Made by a program: the position numbers and the translations under genes
The notes under the pieces: model-generated
The model's input: only the letters and a program-made list of their open reading frames with translations
Databases searched by the model: none
Told to the model about the DNA's origin: nothing
Shown here: positions 47,410 through 59,524 of the stretch, one piece after another
How the letters are laid out: each line of letters begins with the position of its first letter
How positions within the stretch are numbered: the first letter of the stretch is position 1
Source: Inia geoffrensis
Taxonomy: Eukaryota > Chordata > Mammalia > Artiodactyla > Iniidae
Assembly: GCA_036417435.1 (NCBI GenBank)
Contig: CM070900.1
Location: 119,304,315 to 119,368,314 of the forward strand
Direction: 5' to 3'
Length of the DNA: 64,000 nt

Positions 47410-48981
47410 CTTTAAAAATTAACTTCATTTTTTAGAACAGGTTTAGATTTACAGAAAGCATGTGAAAATAATACAGAGTTTCCACATACTCTGCATTCAG
47501 TTTCCCTAATTATTAATCTCTTACACTAGTATGGTATATTTATTAAAACTATTAAACATATATTGCTCCATTGTTATTAAGTCAATAGTTTATTCAGATT
47601 TCCTAGATTTTTACCTAATATCTTTTTCCGTTCTAGGATCTCAGTCAGGGCACCACATTATATTTAGTCTTCACATTTCCTTAGGCTCCTAGTGGCTGCA
47701 AGATTTTCTCAACCTTCCTTGAAGGTTCTGAGGAGTACTGTTAGATGTTTCATATAATGTCCCTCAATTGGCATTTGTCTTATGTTTTTCTCATGATTAG
47801 ACTTGGGTGAGTGTTTTGAATAAGAGGAACTCCACAGAGGTAAATTGCCATTTTTATCACCCCATCTCAAGGGTCAAAGAGCCATGCTATCAACATGACT
47901 TATCATGTTGACCTTGATCACCTAGATAAGGGATTATTTGTCAGGTTTCTCCACTGAAAGATTATTTTGCCCCAAACCTCAACTCTCTTGCCCTTTCCCT
48001 ACTTTCCATACTGTATTCTTTGGAAGGAAATCAGTATGTGCAACCCACACTTAAGGAGTTGAAAGTTACACTCCACTACCTTGAGTGTAGAGTATCTACA
48101 TAAAATATTTGGAGTTCTTCAGGGGAGAGTTGTCTATCCCTTTTCCCCCTTCAGTATGGACTCATGATTATTTATTTTATACTTTGTTTTATAACAGAAT
48201 ATTGCACCATTATTTTCTTGGCCACTGAGAACTATTTCCTTTGGTGCCTGTGTCTCTTTGACATACCTCATGACTGTGGGATTTTTTGTTTGTTTTTTTA
48301 ATATGTCCTTACTTTCTGATACTTTAAGATGCTCCAGGCTTATCTTCTGTATTTCCTGTCCCAGTCCTAGAATTAATCAGTCATTTCTCAATGGGAGCCC
48401 AGTTCCTTTTAATGGACAGTGAAATGAGAAATCTGGGTGCTAGGTATGTTCATTGTTACTGGAGTGCCCGTGCTGTAAGGCCTTTGAGGTGACAAAGCAA
48501 AGAAAGTACATGTGTGTATACTAATTATGCATGTACATATATCTATAAATCTTTAAATAGATAAGGTCATCTATATCTATACTAAGCAAAACATGAGTTC
48601 AGTCTGATATCTCCAAATATAATCCATTACCACATGGCTCATTCTAGCTTATTCTCCTTCCTTATCAGTTACTGCCCTTTCCTACAATGAGAAATCTCAC
48701 TACCACACATTTACTTAATAGTAGAATTTCAGTGTAAATGCATGGCAGTATCAGAATTCTTAATTCACACCTCATTGGGAAATAACTTTATGAACTAACC
48801 TTCAAAGCTTATGTAAAATTTATTTTGTATTTAGTCTTACAAATTCCACTCATGACCAAAGTTACGTAGGTCTTCACTTTTTCTCCAACCACTCTCAGTG
48901 AAGTCATTACATACATTTGTAATATAGTTAATTTTCTTCTGTTCTGGATTTTGTCCCAGGATCTCATAACCTCCTAAACAA

Positions 48982-49251
48982 TTATCTTTTGAATTTCTTA
49001 ACTGTGTCCTTCACAGGACAGAAAGCTTTCATTTTAATAAAGTCCAACTTATCTCTTTTTTCTTCAATGTGTTGTGTTTTCAGTGATATATCTAAAAAAT
49101 AACAACCAGATTCAAGATCACCTAGATTTTCTCCTATATATTCATCTAGAAGTTCTATAATTTTAGGTTTTATACTTAAGTCATCAATAATCCATTTTGG
49201 ATTAATTTTTGTGAAAGATTGTTCCTTCTTGCTTGAATTGCCTTTGCTCAT
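48982..49251 (-). pseudogene. Ancient L1 ORF2 C-terminal fragment
   Basis: Eighty-nine codons remain open. The order INPKWIIDDL, IKPKIIELLDE, DFIKMKAFC matches the ORF2 thumb-to-C-terminal segment of the younger copies (INLKWIKDLN.., [16 protein letters not shown]). It is a relic, not a gene. Confidence 0.75.
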
Positions 49252-50312
49252 TTGTCAAATATCAGTTAATTCTATTTATTAGGTCTATATCTGGGCTCTC
49301 CATTCTGTTTCATTGATCTATGTGTCTATTATTTGGCCAATACCATGATGCCTTAATTACTGTTGCTTTATTGTGCATCTTGAATCAGTCAAGTCTTTCA
49401 ATTTGATTCTACTTCAATATAGTGTTGGTGATTCTAGATCATTTGTTTTTTATATAAACTTTTTTTTATATAAAAGTCAGTCGATATCTACATAATAGCT
49501 TGCTGTCATAGTGACTGGGATTGTGTTGAATCTGTAGATGAAATCAAGAAGAATCAACATGTTAAAAATATTGAGTATTCCACTTCATGAATTATTAATA
49601 TCTCTTCATTTATTTAAATCTTCTTTGATTTCTTTCATTGGAGTTTTGTAGATTTCTGCATATAGATTCTGAGTATATTTTGTTATATTTATACTTAAGT
49701 ATTTCTTTTTTTGGTGCTATTGTAAACTGTATTGTTTTCTTTTAAGTTTAAAATTCCAATTGTTTATTGCTAATATTTAGGAAAGCATTTGGCATGTGTG
49801 TATTAATCTTTTATCCTGCGATGTTGCTACATTTACTTATTAGTTTCCAGAATTTTTGTCAATTCTGTGGGATTTCCTATTATACATAGCATCTCATCTG
49901 TTAAGAATTTTTTTCTTCTTCTCCAATGTATACCTTTTTATTTTTTCTTGTCTTATTGCACTAGCTATGATTTCTAGTATGATGATAAATAGTAGTAGTG
50001 AGAGGTAACACACTTACTTTGATCCGTAGAGGGAAAAAGCACCCAGCTTCTCACCATTAAGTGAGACATTTGTTTAGCTAAAGATTTTATTTTGGATGTT
50101 CTTTTTCTACTTTACATTTATATTCTTAGTTTGCTGAGAGTTTTTGTCATGAATGAGTGCCAGATTTTTCAAATGATTTTTTGGCATCATTTGATACAAC
50201 TATATTTTTTCTTTACCCTGTGACTTGGTGGATTACAAAAAAATAAAAATAAAAAAACTAAAATATTGAACCAGGCTTATTTACTTGAAACTAATCCTAA
50301 TCGGTCATGGTG

Positions 50313-50574
50313 TACAGTCATCCCTAGGTACCACAGGGGATTGGTTTCAGGATCAGCCAAGACAGCAAAATTCACAGATGCTCAAGTTTCATGGTCCTTT
50401 ATATCTGTGGATTCTGTATCCATGGATTCAACCAGCTGAGGGTCATAAACACAGTATGTCATCTACAGTTGGTTGAATCCTAGGATGCAGAAAGTTCAGA
50501 TTTGAAAGGCCAACTATATATTTATTGAAAAAATCCATGTATATGTGGACCCATGTTGTTTAAGAATCAACTAT
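50313..50574. mobile_element. Tigger-like MITE in the ancient L1
   Basis: CAGTCATCCCTAGGTACC at 50315 and the right end '..tttaagaatcaact' at about 50572 are inverted-end relatives of Tigger-derived elements, with internal blocks 'ggattggtttcaggatc', 'gatgctcaagt', 'tatccatggattcaaccagctg' and 'gtggacccatgttgtt'. TA flanks both sides. The ancient L1 sequence ('cctaatcggtcatggtg') stops and resumes cleanly. Confidence 0.7.
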
Positions 50575-53500
50575 ATATTCCATTTTAGACATTGTCAAAT
50601 TGCTTTTGCTAATATTTTGTTGTGGATCTTTGCATTTGTATTGATGAGCAATATCTATCAATAATTTTCCCTTCATGTTATGTTATTATGGGTTTTGGCA
50701 TTAGAGTAATGATGGTTTCAAAGAAGTTAGAAATCCTTCCCTCTGCTTACATTTTCTGGAAACTATAATAAAAAATTGATATCATTTCTTCCTCAAAAGT
50801 TTGGTAAAATTCATCAGTGAATCTATCCAGGACTAGTGCTTTCCTTTTTGGAACTTATTAACAGTTGAATCAATATCTTTATTTATAAGCCTAATTTATT
50901 TATTTCTCCTTGTGAGTTTCAGTAGTATGAGTTTCGGTAGTGTTGTCTTAAGGAATTGGTCCATTATTTCTAAGTTTTCACATGTGTGGTTATATAATTT
51001 TCCTAGCATATTTTATGAACCTTTTTATTGACATCAGTAGTTATGATCCCTATATAATTTCATATATTCCTGTCTTCTACTTTGTTTTTCTTGGTTACCC
51101 TAGTTAGAGATTTATCAATTTTATTGATCTTTTAAAGAACAAACTTTTGGTTCTGCAGATATTTTTCTATTGCTTTCTTGTTTTCAAATTCATTGACCTC
51201 TGCTCTAATTGTAATACTATTTTTCTGTTTGCTTTAAGCTTACGTTGTACCTTTTCCTCTAGTTTCTTAAGGTGGAATTTTAGATGGTTGTTTTAGATCT
51301 TTCTTCTTTACCCATGATTACATTTAATGCTATAAATTTCCCTCTCAGCACGGTTTTCATATTTTCCTCAAATTTTAATGTTTATTTTGATGTTTACTTA
51401 GTTCAAAATATTTTTTATATATCCCTTGAGACATTCTTTGACAATACCTTATTTAGAAGTGTGTTGTTTAACCTTCAAATGTTTGGGAATTTAGTTTTCT
51501 GTTATTGATTTCAAGCTTAATTCTACTGTGTTATGACAATACACTTTATATGACTTCTATTATTTTTGATTTGTTAATGTATATTTTATAGTCCAGAAAG
51601 TCATCTATTTAGTAAATATTCCATGTGAGCTTAAGAAGAATATGCATTATACAGTTGTTTGATAAAATATTATATAAATATCAATTAAATCAAATTGATT
51701 GATAGTGCATATCAGGTCAACTTTGTCCTTATTGATTTTCTGCCTACTTAATCTATCACTCACTGATGGAATGGCATTGGAGTCTCTAATAGTTAATTTT
51801 CTGTCTCACCTTGATGTTCTATAAATTTTTCTGTTTCTTTATTGGCCTATTTGTTTTTGTCTTTTTTACAATGCATTTTGTTGATTCATTTTTAGCTATA
51901 TGACCATTAAAGGATAGTATCTGAGAAATGACCTCTTTTCTTTGTGTAATGCTTTTCTTTATCCCTGATAATTTTCTGTTTTCTGAAGTTTAGTTTGAGT
52001 GAATATGTTATAGCTACTCTAGGTGTCTTTTGATTAATGTAGCATGAAAAATTATTCTTCATTCATTTATTGTTTTAACAGGATTATTGAGATGTAATTC
52101 ACTATTCCTTTAATTTTAGCATATCTGAGTCTTTTTATTCATAGCTGGTTTTTATAGACAACATAGTGTTGGACTTTTTTTACTCCTCTCTGACAATCTC
52201 TGTTCTTTATTGGCATATTTACATCCTACTCATTTACAGTGATTAGCAATGTAGTTGTGTTAACATCAATCATGTTTGTAACTGTTTTCTTTTTTTTGCA
52301 CATGTTACTTGTTTTGCCCTTTTTCTATGATCTTGGAATTGGGCATGTCCTGTGAGTTCATATTATTTTCTCTTTTGGAATATGAATAATACTTCTATTT
52401 TTAATTCTAGTAGCTTCCCTAAAGATTGCAATATACATTTTTAACCTAATCCATGTACACCTTCAAATTTTACTGTGTAGTGAAAGTTACTTATGGCAGA
52501 GTATTCTCAGTTCCTCTTTTCTGTCCTTTTTTTCATTGCTGTCATTTATTTCATTTATCCATATATATAATTACCCAATATATTATTACTGTTAATACTT
52601 AAACAATTATCTTTTAGATCAATTAAGTGTAACAAAAATAAAATATTTTAGCTTAATTTTTTTCTCCAATTATCTTCCTTTCCTTATTTACTTAGTTTCT
52701 CATGTATATCATTTTTCTTTTTCCTGACAAACTTCTTTTAATATAATGTTTCTGGCAAATCTGCTATTAATTCCTTCTTTTTTTGTTGTAAGAAGCTATT
52801 TCTTCCTCACTTTTGAAGGATAATTTCACTGGATATAGAATTTCTACAATACTTAAAATATTTCAATCTACTTTCTTCTACCACCTATGAATTTTTATTA
52901 AAAACTCCACTGCAATGCTTATCTTTATTTCCTTATAGTTAACATGTTTTATTTCTCTGTGTCTTTGATCTTCTGCTGTTTGAATATAATATGCTTACAT
53001 GTAGATTTTTTGGCATTTATCCTGTTTGTTGTTATCTGAGCTTCCTGAACTTCTAGTGTAGGATCTCTTACTACTTTTGGAAATTTTTCAACCATTAGTG
53101 CTTAAATATTTCTTCTGCTCTATTGCCTTTTTATTTTCCTACTGGTATCCCAACTAAGCAAATGTTATATATGGCTCTGATGCTTGCTTTTGTCACTTAT
53201 CTCTTCAGAATATTTTTTTCTTGACTTTTCTTGTGCCTTGTAATTTTTTGTTGAAAGTCAAAGTGATGTATTGGGTAATGGAAACTAAGGTAATAGGCCT
53301 TAATAAAATAATTTTTTTTTAATTTTATACAATTTTTAAAAAAATGTATAAAAATTTTAACTCTATTTACAGTTATTACAAAATATTGGCTACATTCCCT
53401 GTGTTGTACAATGCATCCTTGAGCCTATCTTACACACATTAGTTTGTACCTCCCACTTCCCTATTTCTATATTGCCCCTCCCCCCACTAGTAACTACTAA

Positions 53501-54203
53501 TTTCTTCTCTATATCTATGAGAAGAAATCTCTATATCTATCTGCTTCTATTTTGTTATATTCACTAGTTTGTTGTATTTTTTAGATTCCACATATAAGTG
53601 ATATCACATAGTATTTGTCTGTGTCTGAGTTATTTCACTTAGCTTAATGCCTTCCACATTGCTGCCAATGGCAAATTTTCATTATTTTTTATGGCTGAGT
53701 AGTATTCCACTGTACATATATACCACATCTTCTTCATCCATTCATCTGTTGGTGGACACTCAGGTTGCTTCCATACCTAGTCAATTGTAAATAATGCTGC
53801 TATGAACATTGGGGTGCATGTGTCTTTTCAAATTAGTGTTTTTGCTTTTTTTGAATATATACCCAGGAGTGGAATTGCTGGGCCATATGGGTAGGTCTAT
53901 TTTTCATTTTTTAAGAAATCTTCATACTGTTTTCAACAGTGGCTGCACCAATTTACATTCCCACCAAGAGTGTGTGAGGATTCCCTTTTCTCCACATCCT
54001 CACCAACACTTGTTATTTGTGTTCTTTTTGAGGATAGCCATTCAGACCAGTGTGAGGTGGTATATCATTGTGGTTTTGATTTGCATTTTCCTGATGATTA
54101 GCAATGTTGAACACCTCCTCATGTGTCTGTTGGCCATCTATGTTTCATATTTGGAAAAATGTCTATTCAGGTCTTTTGTCCATTTTTTAATCAGGTGTGT
54201 TTT

Positions 54204-54445
54204 TCTATTTGTTTGTTAATTTTTTTAACATCTTTATTGGAGTATAATTGCTTTACAATGGTGTGTTAATTTCTGCTGTATAACAAAGTGAATCAGCTAT
54301 ACATATACATACATCCCCATGTCTCCTCCCTCTTGCATCTGCTTCCCACCCTCCCTACCCCACCCCTTTAGGTGGACACAAAGCACCGAGCTGATCTCCC
54401 TGTGCTATGCGGCTGCTTCCCACTAGTGATCTATTTCTGTTTGTT
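54204..54445 (-). mobile_element. Short 5'-truncated cetacean L1 3' UTR nested in L1
   Basis: 54219-54429 matches, in order, the last 200 bases of copies 1 and 2 ('catctttattggagtataattgctttacaatgg', 'gtgaatcagctatacatatacat', 'cacaaagcaccgagctgatctccctgtgc'). TCTATTTGTTTGTT on the left (54204-54217) and TCTATTTCTGTTTGTT on the right (54430-54445) look like a slightly altered duplication. It interrupts the ORF2 C terminus of the host L1. Confidence 0.85.
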
Positions 54446-56371
54446 CATTTTTGATGTTGAGTTGTACAAGCTGTTTATATATACTGGATATTAATCCCAT
54501 ATCCATCATAGCATTTGAAAATATTTTCTCCCATTCAGTAGGTTTCTTTTTGTTATGTCAATGGTTTCCTTTGCTATGCAAAAGCTTTTAAGTTTAATTA
54601 GATCCCTTTTGCTTATTTTTGCTTTTATTTTGTTTACTTTAGGAGACAGATCCAAAAAAAAAAAATATTGCTGTGATTTATGTCAGTGTTCTGCCTATGT
54701 TTTTCTCTATGAGTTTTATGGTTTCTGATCTTAAATTTAGGTCTTTAATCCATTTTGAATTTATTTTTGTGTATGGTATTAGAGAATGTTCTGATTTAAT
54801 TATTTTACATGTAGCTTTCCAGTTTTCCCAGCAGCACTTATTAAAGAGACTGTCTCTTCTCCATTTTATATTCTTGCCTCCTTTGTCATAGATTAACTGA
54901 CCATAAGAGTGTGGATTTATTTCTGGGCTTTTTATCCTGTTCCATTGATCTATGTGTGTTTTTTTCCCCCAGTACCATACTGCTTTGATGACTATAGCTT
55001 TGTAGTATAGTCTGAAGCCAGGGAGCCTGATTCCTCCAGCTCAGTTTTTCTTTCTCAAGATTGTTTTGGCTATTTGGGGTCTTTTATGTCCATACAAATT
55101 TTTAAATTATTTCTTTCAGTTCTGTGAAAAATGTTCTTGGCATTTTGATAGGGATTGCATTGAACCTGTAGATTGCCTTAGGTAGTATATTCATTTTAAC
55201 AACATTTATTCTCCCACTTCAAGAACACAGTATATCTTTCCATCTATTTGTGTCATCTTCAATTTCTTTCATCAGGGTCTTATAGTTTTCAGAGTACAGG
55301 TCTTTTGTCTTCTTAGGTAGATTTATCCCTAGTTATTTTATTCTTTCTGATGTGATGGTAAATGGGATTGTTTCCTTAATTTCTCTTTCTGATACTTTGT
55401 TGTTAGTGTATAGAAATGCAACAGATTTCTGTATATTAATTTTGTAGCCTGCAACTTTACCAAATTCATTGATGAGCTCTATTAGTTTCCTGGTGGTGCC
55501 TTTAGGATTGTCTATGTATAGTATCATGTCATCTGCACACAATGACAGTTCTACTTCTTCCTTTTCAATTTGGATTCCTTTTATTTCTTTTTCTTCTCTG
55601 ATGGCTATGGCTAAGACTTCCAAAACTATGTTGAATAAAAGTGACAAGAGTGGGCATGCTTGTCTTGTTCCTGTTCTCAGAGGAAATGCTTTAATCTTTT
55701 CACTGTTTAATATGTTAGCTGTGATTTTGTTACATATCATCTTTATTATGTTGAGGCATGCCCCTTCTATGCCCACTTTCTGGAGAGATTTTAATCATAA
55801 ATAGATGTTGAATTTTAACAAAAGCTTTTTTTGCTTCTATCGAGATAATCATATGGTTTTTACTCTTCAATTTGTTAATGTGGCATATCACATTGATTGA
55901 CTTGTGGATATTGAAAAATCCTTGCATCCCTGGGCTAAATCCCACTTAATCATGTTGTATGATCTTTTTAATGTATTGTTGACTTCAGTTTGCTAGTATT
56001 TTGTTGAGGATATTTGCATCTATGTTCATCAGTGATATTGGCCTATGATTTTTTTTGTGTGTGTGATATCTTTGTCTGGTTTTGGTATCACAGTGATGCT
56101 GGCTTCATAGAATGAGTTCAGAAGTGTCCCTTCCTATGCAATTTTTTGAAATAGTTTAGGTAGGTTTAGATAGGTGTTAACTCTTCCCTAAATGTTTGAT
56201 AGAATTCACCTGTGAAACCATCTGGTCCTGGTCCTTGTTTGTTGGCAGTTTTAAAATTACTGATTCAATTTCATTACTGGTAATTGGTTTGTTCATATTT
56301 TCTATTTCTTCCTGATTTCAGTCTTGGGAGATTATACCTTTATAAGAATTTGTTCATTTCTTCTAGGTTGT
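54446..56371 (-). pseudogene. L1 ORF2 reverse transcriptase and C-terminal remnant
   Basis: 55333-55776 is open for 147 codons and holds polymerase landmarks: [20 protein letters not shown], then [21 protein letters not shown], then CADD at residues 80-83 (55528-55539), where Cys replaces the usual Phe or Tyr but both Asp remain, then [18 protein letters not shown]. Upstream 55730-55945 has [25 protein letters not shown] in another frame. Frameshifts separate these parts, so no polymerase could be made. Confidence 0.85.
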
Positions 56372-56392
56372 CTAAGGTATTAGGCCTTTAAT

Positions 56393-56451
56393 GTGAGGTT
56401 TATGTTCATCTGTGTAATAGGAAGTCTGACTTTTTTGTTTGGTTTTTTTTT
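56393..56451 (-). mobile_element. Displaced 5' piece of the ancient L1
   Basis: 'gtgaggtttatgttcatctgtgtaataggaagtctgac' continues the sequence that stops at 53284, as expected if the L1 between them inserted into one older element. Confidence 0.5.
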
Positions 56452-56820
56452 TTGATGTTTGACTGCTGAAATTTTTCTGGCCCCACCCTTCTTTTTCCCC
56501 TCTGCCCTATTATCTGAGCAAGCTGATTAGAAAACCCTGGTCTCCCTCCTTTTACACTGATAGGAGAGTCAAACCACTCAAGCCCCTAAATGTGCCCGAG
56601 AAATTTAACTTTGGTTCTACTCCCTAACCACAATAAAATCTGTGAGCCATTCTCCTTTTCATCGTTCTCTTAAACCATTACAGATCCTCTTGACAGGTTT
56701 GCCCTATTCTCCCCAGAAAGTCTTACTTATGCAAGTAATAAATCTTTTCTTATCTTCTTGACAATTGTGTATTATCATCAGAACCAAATCTGGGGTACAA
56801 ATCCATTCTGCCTATGCAGA
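56452..56820 (+). mobile_element. LTR-like segment, tentative
   Basis: Begins TGATGTTTGACTGCTG, has 'acaataaaatctgtgagccattctcc' and a second polyadenylation-type signal in 'agtaataaatcttttcttatcttcttgac', and then 'aaccaaatctggggtaca'. This order resembles the U3-R-U5 of an old LTR. No viral genes are visible. Confidence 0.4.
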
Positions 56821-56823
56821 ATA

Positions 56824-56899
56824 TTCAAAACAATCATGCTAGGAGTCAGAATGCATTTTTTTTTTTCAAAACAATCATGCTAGGAGTCAGAATGCATTT
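56824..56899. repeat. 35-base perfect direct repeat around an oligo-T
   Basis: The 35 bases at 56824-56858 (starting TTCAAAACAATCATGCTAGG) recur perfectly at 56865-56899, separated by six T. The identity of both halves shows the event is recent compared with the decayed surroundings. Confidence 0.95.
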
Positions 56900-58079
56900 A
56901 ATATTTATTGTAGCTTTAGGTGATAGAAGCTTGAAATTCTCCCAGTCTCCTTGTTTATGACCTTGAGTGTCACTAAGAAGTCTTATTAAATAGTCTGTGC
57001 CTTTCAGATCTTTCATATGTAATCCATGGTTATTATCCTGGCGTTCCATTGATGTAGTAGTAAGGCATGGGGTAAGGTAAGTATTCTATAACCCTAGCCT
57101 GTGTCCCTTGGCCATGACCTTCACAAGTGTCGCTCCTCCCTGTCTTAATTGAGACAGGTATGCTAAAGGGGGAAATGGATTAAGGGAAATGCTTTTTCCC
57201 CAGGCAGCATAAGACTCTAATAAACTCTTTTCCCCTATATAGTAAGTCTTTGTCATGGAGAAAGCTCTGAACATTTTTCACATGGTTACTTCCCCCACCC
57301 CACACACTCCTTGTAAGAGCCATTAGGGAATCAATATTGACTCATAATTATGAGAACCTGGCAGTATTCCTGAAGGTAAAACCCCTAAAGTGTGGGGGTA
57401 CCCCTGAGACTTCAGAATTTCTCACTTTCACGCTAGTCCACATTCAGCCTTCAAAATTACCATTTAAGTGTTCCTATTAGTTTATGGCTCTAGCAGCTTC
57501 TGCTCCAAGTCTAAGTTTTAACCCTCTGGATTCATCTGTCTCTCTAGATTTCAAGGTGGTTGTTTGTCCCATGAACTCTGTTTCCTTATGGGGCCAAGAA
57601 AAGTAATTGATTTTCAGTTTCTTCAGCTTTTTTTCCTGTTGTCAGGATGGAAATAAGAACTTCCAAGGTCTTTACATGTCAGACTGAAAATGGAATTTCT
57701 CCCAATATACATGGTATGAGCTACTCTAAAACACAGAAGACTTCTACTTTACCTATATCTCTCCTACATCATCTAGTTCTCTGACTCCTACCTATTGACC
57801 CTTAAAAATATTTTTGATTGACAGCAAATGCTCTCCATACTGAAAATCTTAAGAAATGTCAAATGTGAGAGACTCATTTTCTCTAGATATCCTGAACCAC
57901 CTAAAAGTCAATGGGTCCAAACCTTGACATCATGGATAAAGTTATTTTGCAGTTTGTACTTTTAAAGACATAATTTTCTGGCCTCATTTGTTTCACTCAT
58001 TTTGACCATAAAGTTGTCCTCTTACGCAACAATTCCTCTTTCCCTGTGTTTGCACTGAACTTCATACATTTGAAACTTT
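56900..58079. other. No recognisable gene; probable old retroelement debris
   Basis: 57500-57700 ('ttatggggccaagaaaagtaattgattttcagtttcttcag...ggatggaaataagaacttccaaggtctttacatgtcagac') has the feel of an ancient LINE 3' UTR, but I cannot name it. Two minus-strand frames (56846-57049 and 57086-57274) have no recognised domain. Confidence 0.35.
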
Positions 58080-58365
58080 GCACAGTGCTACTCCCTTTAT
58101 CAGAAATGTTCTCTCATCTCTATCCAGACACAGTTCAAATTCCACCCTTTCTGAAAAATATTTCTCAATTTATTTCAGCAATTTTTTAATATTTATTAAG
58201 GTGCATTGAATGTTTATCCTCATTTTGTATGATTTTTTCCACATTTTACATACATTATTTGTTTACATGTTTTGCTCCCCTACTAGGTTAGGTTGTCCAT
58301 TTTTGTATTATTAGAGCTTTGTTCACACTATAAACTCAGTAACTGTTGAATGATTAATATCTTGA
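58080..58365 (+). repeat. L2 LINE 3' end, decayed
   Basis: 'gctactccctttatcagaaatgttctctcatctctatcca.acacagttcaaattccaccctttctg' corresponds to the L2 GGAATG..CTTCCC...CTCAAATGTCACCTTCTC block; later 'tttgctcccctactaggttagg' and 'actcagtaactgttgaatgattaat' match the L2 ..CCCACTAGA.. and CTCAATAAATATTTGTTGAATGAATGA ends. Confidence 0.7.
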
Positions 58366-59472
58366 ATTTAAACCAGCCCTTTTCACTCTTTTTATAATGC
58401 AGAAAAATCTTACTGCATCAAACAAATATATATCTCTAAAATCTTCCTTGTACTTTTGTCTATTCTTTCCTAATATTTATTTTCTATACTCCTAAAAGAC
58501 TTTGAAAAGCTCAAGATATACAGACTAGATCAAATTAAATGATATTAAAACTAGAATTTTTATTGTTTCTAGAAAGAAGTCTAAACTCAACTTGTCAGCA
58601 ATAAATGTAAGTGATTTATTGGCCCTACTGTGACCTTACCTAAGGGTATGGAATGAAGAATTCTCTCATAAATTAGCATTGGTTCACTGAGATATTCCCT
58701 TTTGAATGCAAATTTTGTCAGTACTGTTGCTCTGTTATTGAATTTTTTGTCCTTTGGCATAATCAGCCATTTTATATTTAATTATATTACATGAAATGTT
58801 ACTAATAAATGATTTAGAAGAAATTGTGAACTTTTGAGACCTTCTTGGCTATTTAGAACATGAGCTATGATTCTCAGAGCTCATGTGTGCAAAGGATGAT
58901 TCGCCAGATATGACAGGCAAATGAAGGAAGCGATGAACTGAGATTTTTAAATGATGTTCTAGGATTGCACAATGTATATTTCTGGAGGTAGAGAATGACT
59001 TAGCTTTAGTTCTTTGATATTTAAATGTATATTTCCCACATCCTTCCATATTTTACTTATTTTGTTGAATGTTATCATATAAATGCTAACAATAGTTTTT
59101 TTCTTTTCTTTCATTCATTCATTTACTTATTTATTTACTTTAGTGAACAAAGCTATGCCTTAAACAACAGAAATAAGCAGTTTAATAGTGAAAGCCTACC
59201 CAACTTTGCATATGACCACAACTACTTGCAGTGCTCACCAACAATTTTAGCCCACTAACCTGAGGGGTGGCTGTTTGAATATGATCTTTTACATTCTCCT
59301 TGACCACCTCCTTCCAGTGACCATATCACTCTAGCAATGAATGTTCTACACGCCCCCACTCCAATTCTTTTCCAGTTTTACTACTAAGAAAATATGGAAA
59401 CACCTTTCTTTTCTTAATGAAGTATCATTGCCTCAAGAGGTTTCACTGGGAATAGGCACACAGGATAAGTCC

Positions 59473-59524
<52 letters not shown>

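Larger units (their letters stand above)
47410..53284 (-). mobile_element. Ancient L1 (L1M-type, minus), with Tigger insertion
   Basis: 47410-48450 matches the 3' UTR of old L1s on the minus strand ('cattttttagaacaggtttagatttacagaaa', 'gagtttccacatactctgcattcagtttccc'). ORF2 follows: 48982-49251 is readable as the C-terminal part (WIIDDLSIKP, KLDFIKMKAFCPVKDTVKK). Decayed polymerase and endonuclease regions extend to about 52060, then ORF1 and 5' sequence to 53284. It is interrupted at 50315-50572 by a Tigger-like MITE, and its 5' continuation is displaced to 56393 by the L1 at 53305-56371. Confidence 0.7.
53285..56392 (-). mobile_element. L1 (minus, 5'-truncated) nested in ancient L1, with 20-base duplication
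   Basis: CTAAGGTAATAGGCCTTAAT at 53285-53304 recurs with two differences at 56372-56392. The element (53305-56371) begins with a T run (A tail), then a 3' UTR different from the cetacean copies ('ttattacaaaatattggctacattccc', 'gtgttgtacaatgcatcc'), then ORF2 up to the pre-polymerase segment. The different 3' UTR and higher decay make it older than copies 1-3. It is itself interrupted at 54219-54429. Confidence 0.85.

Noticed and set aside
56846..57274. Two minus-strand frames (67 and 62 codons) that look protein-like
   Set aside because: No domain could be recognised, the first runs through the duplicated oligo-T block, and the frames are not joined.
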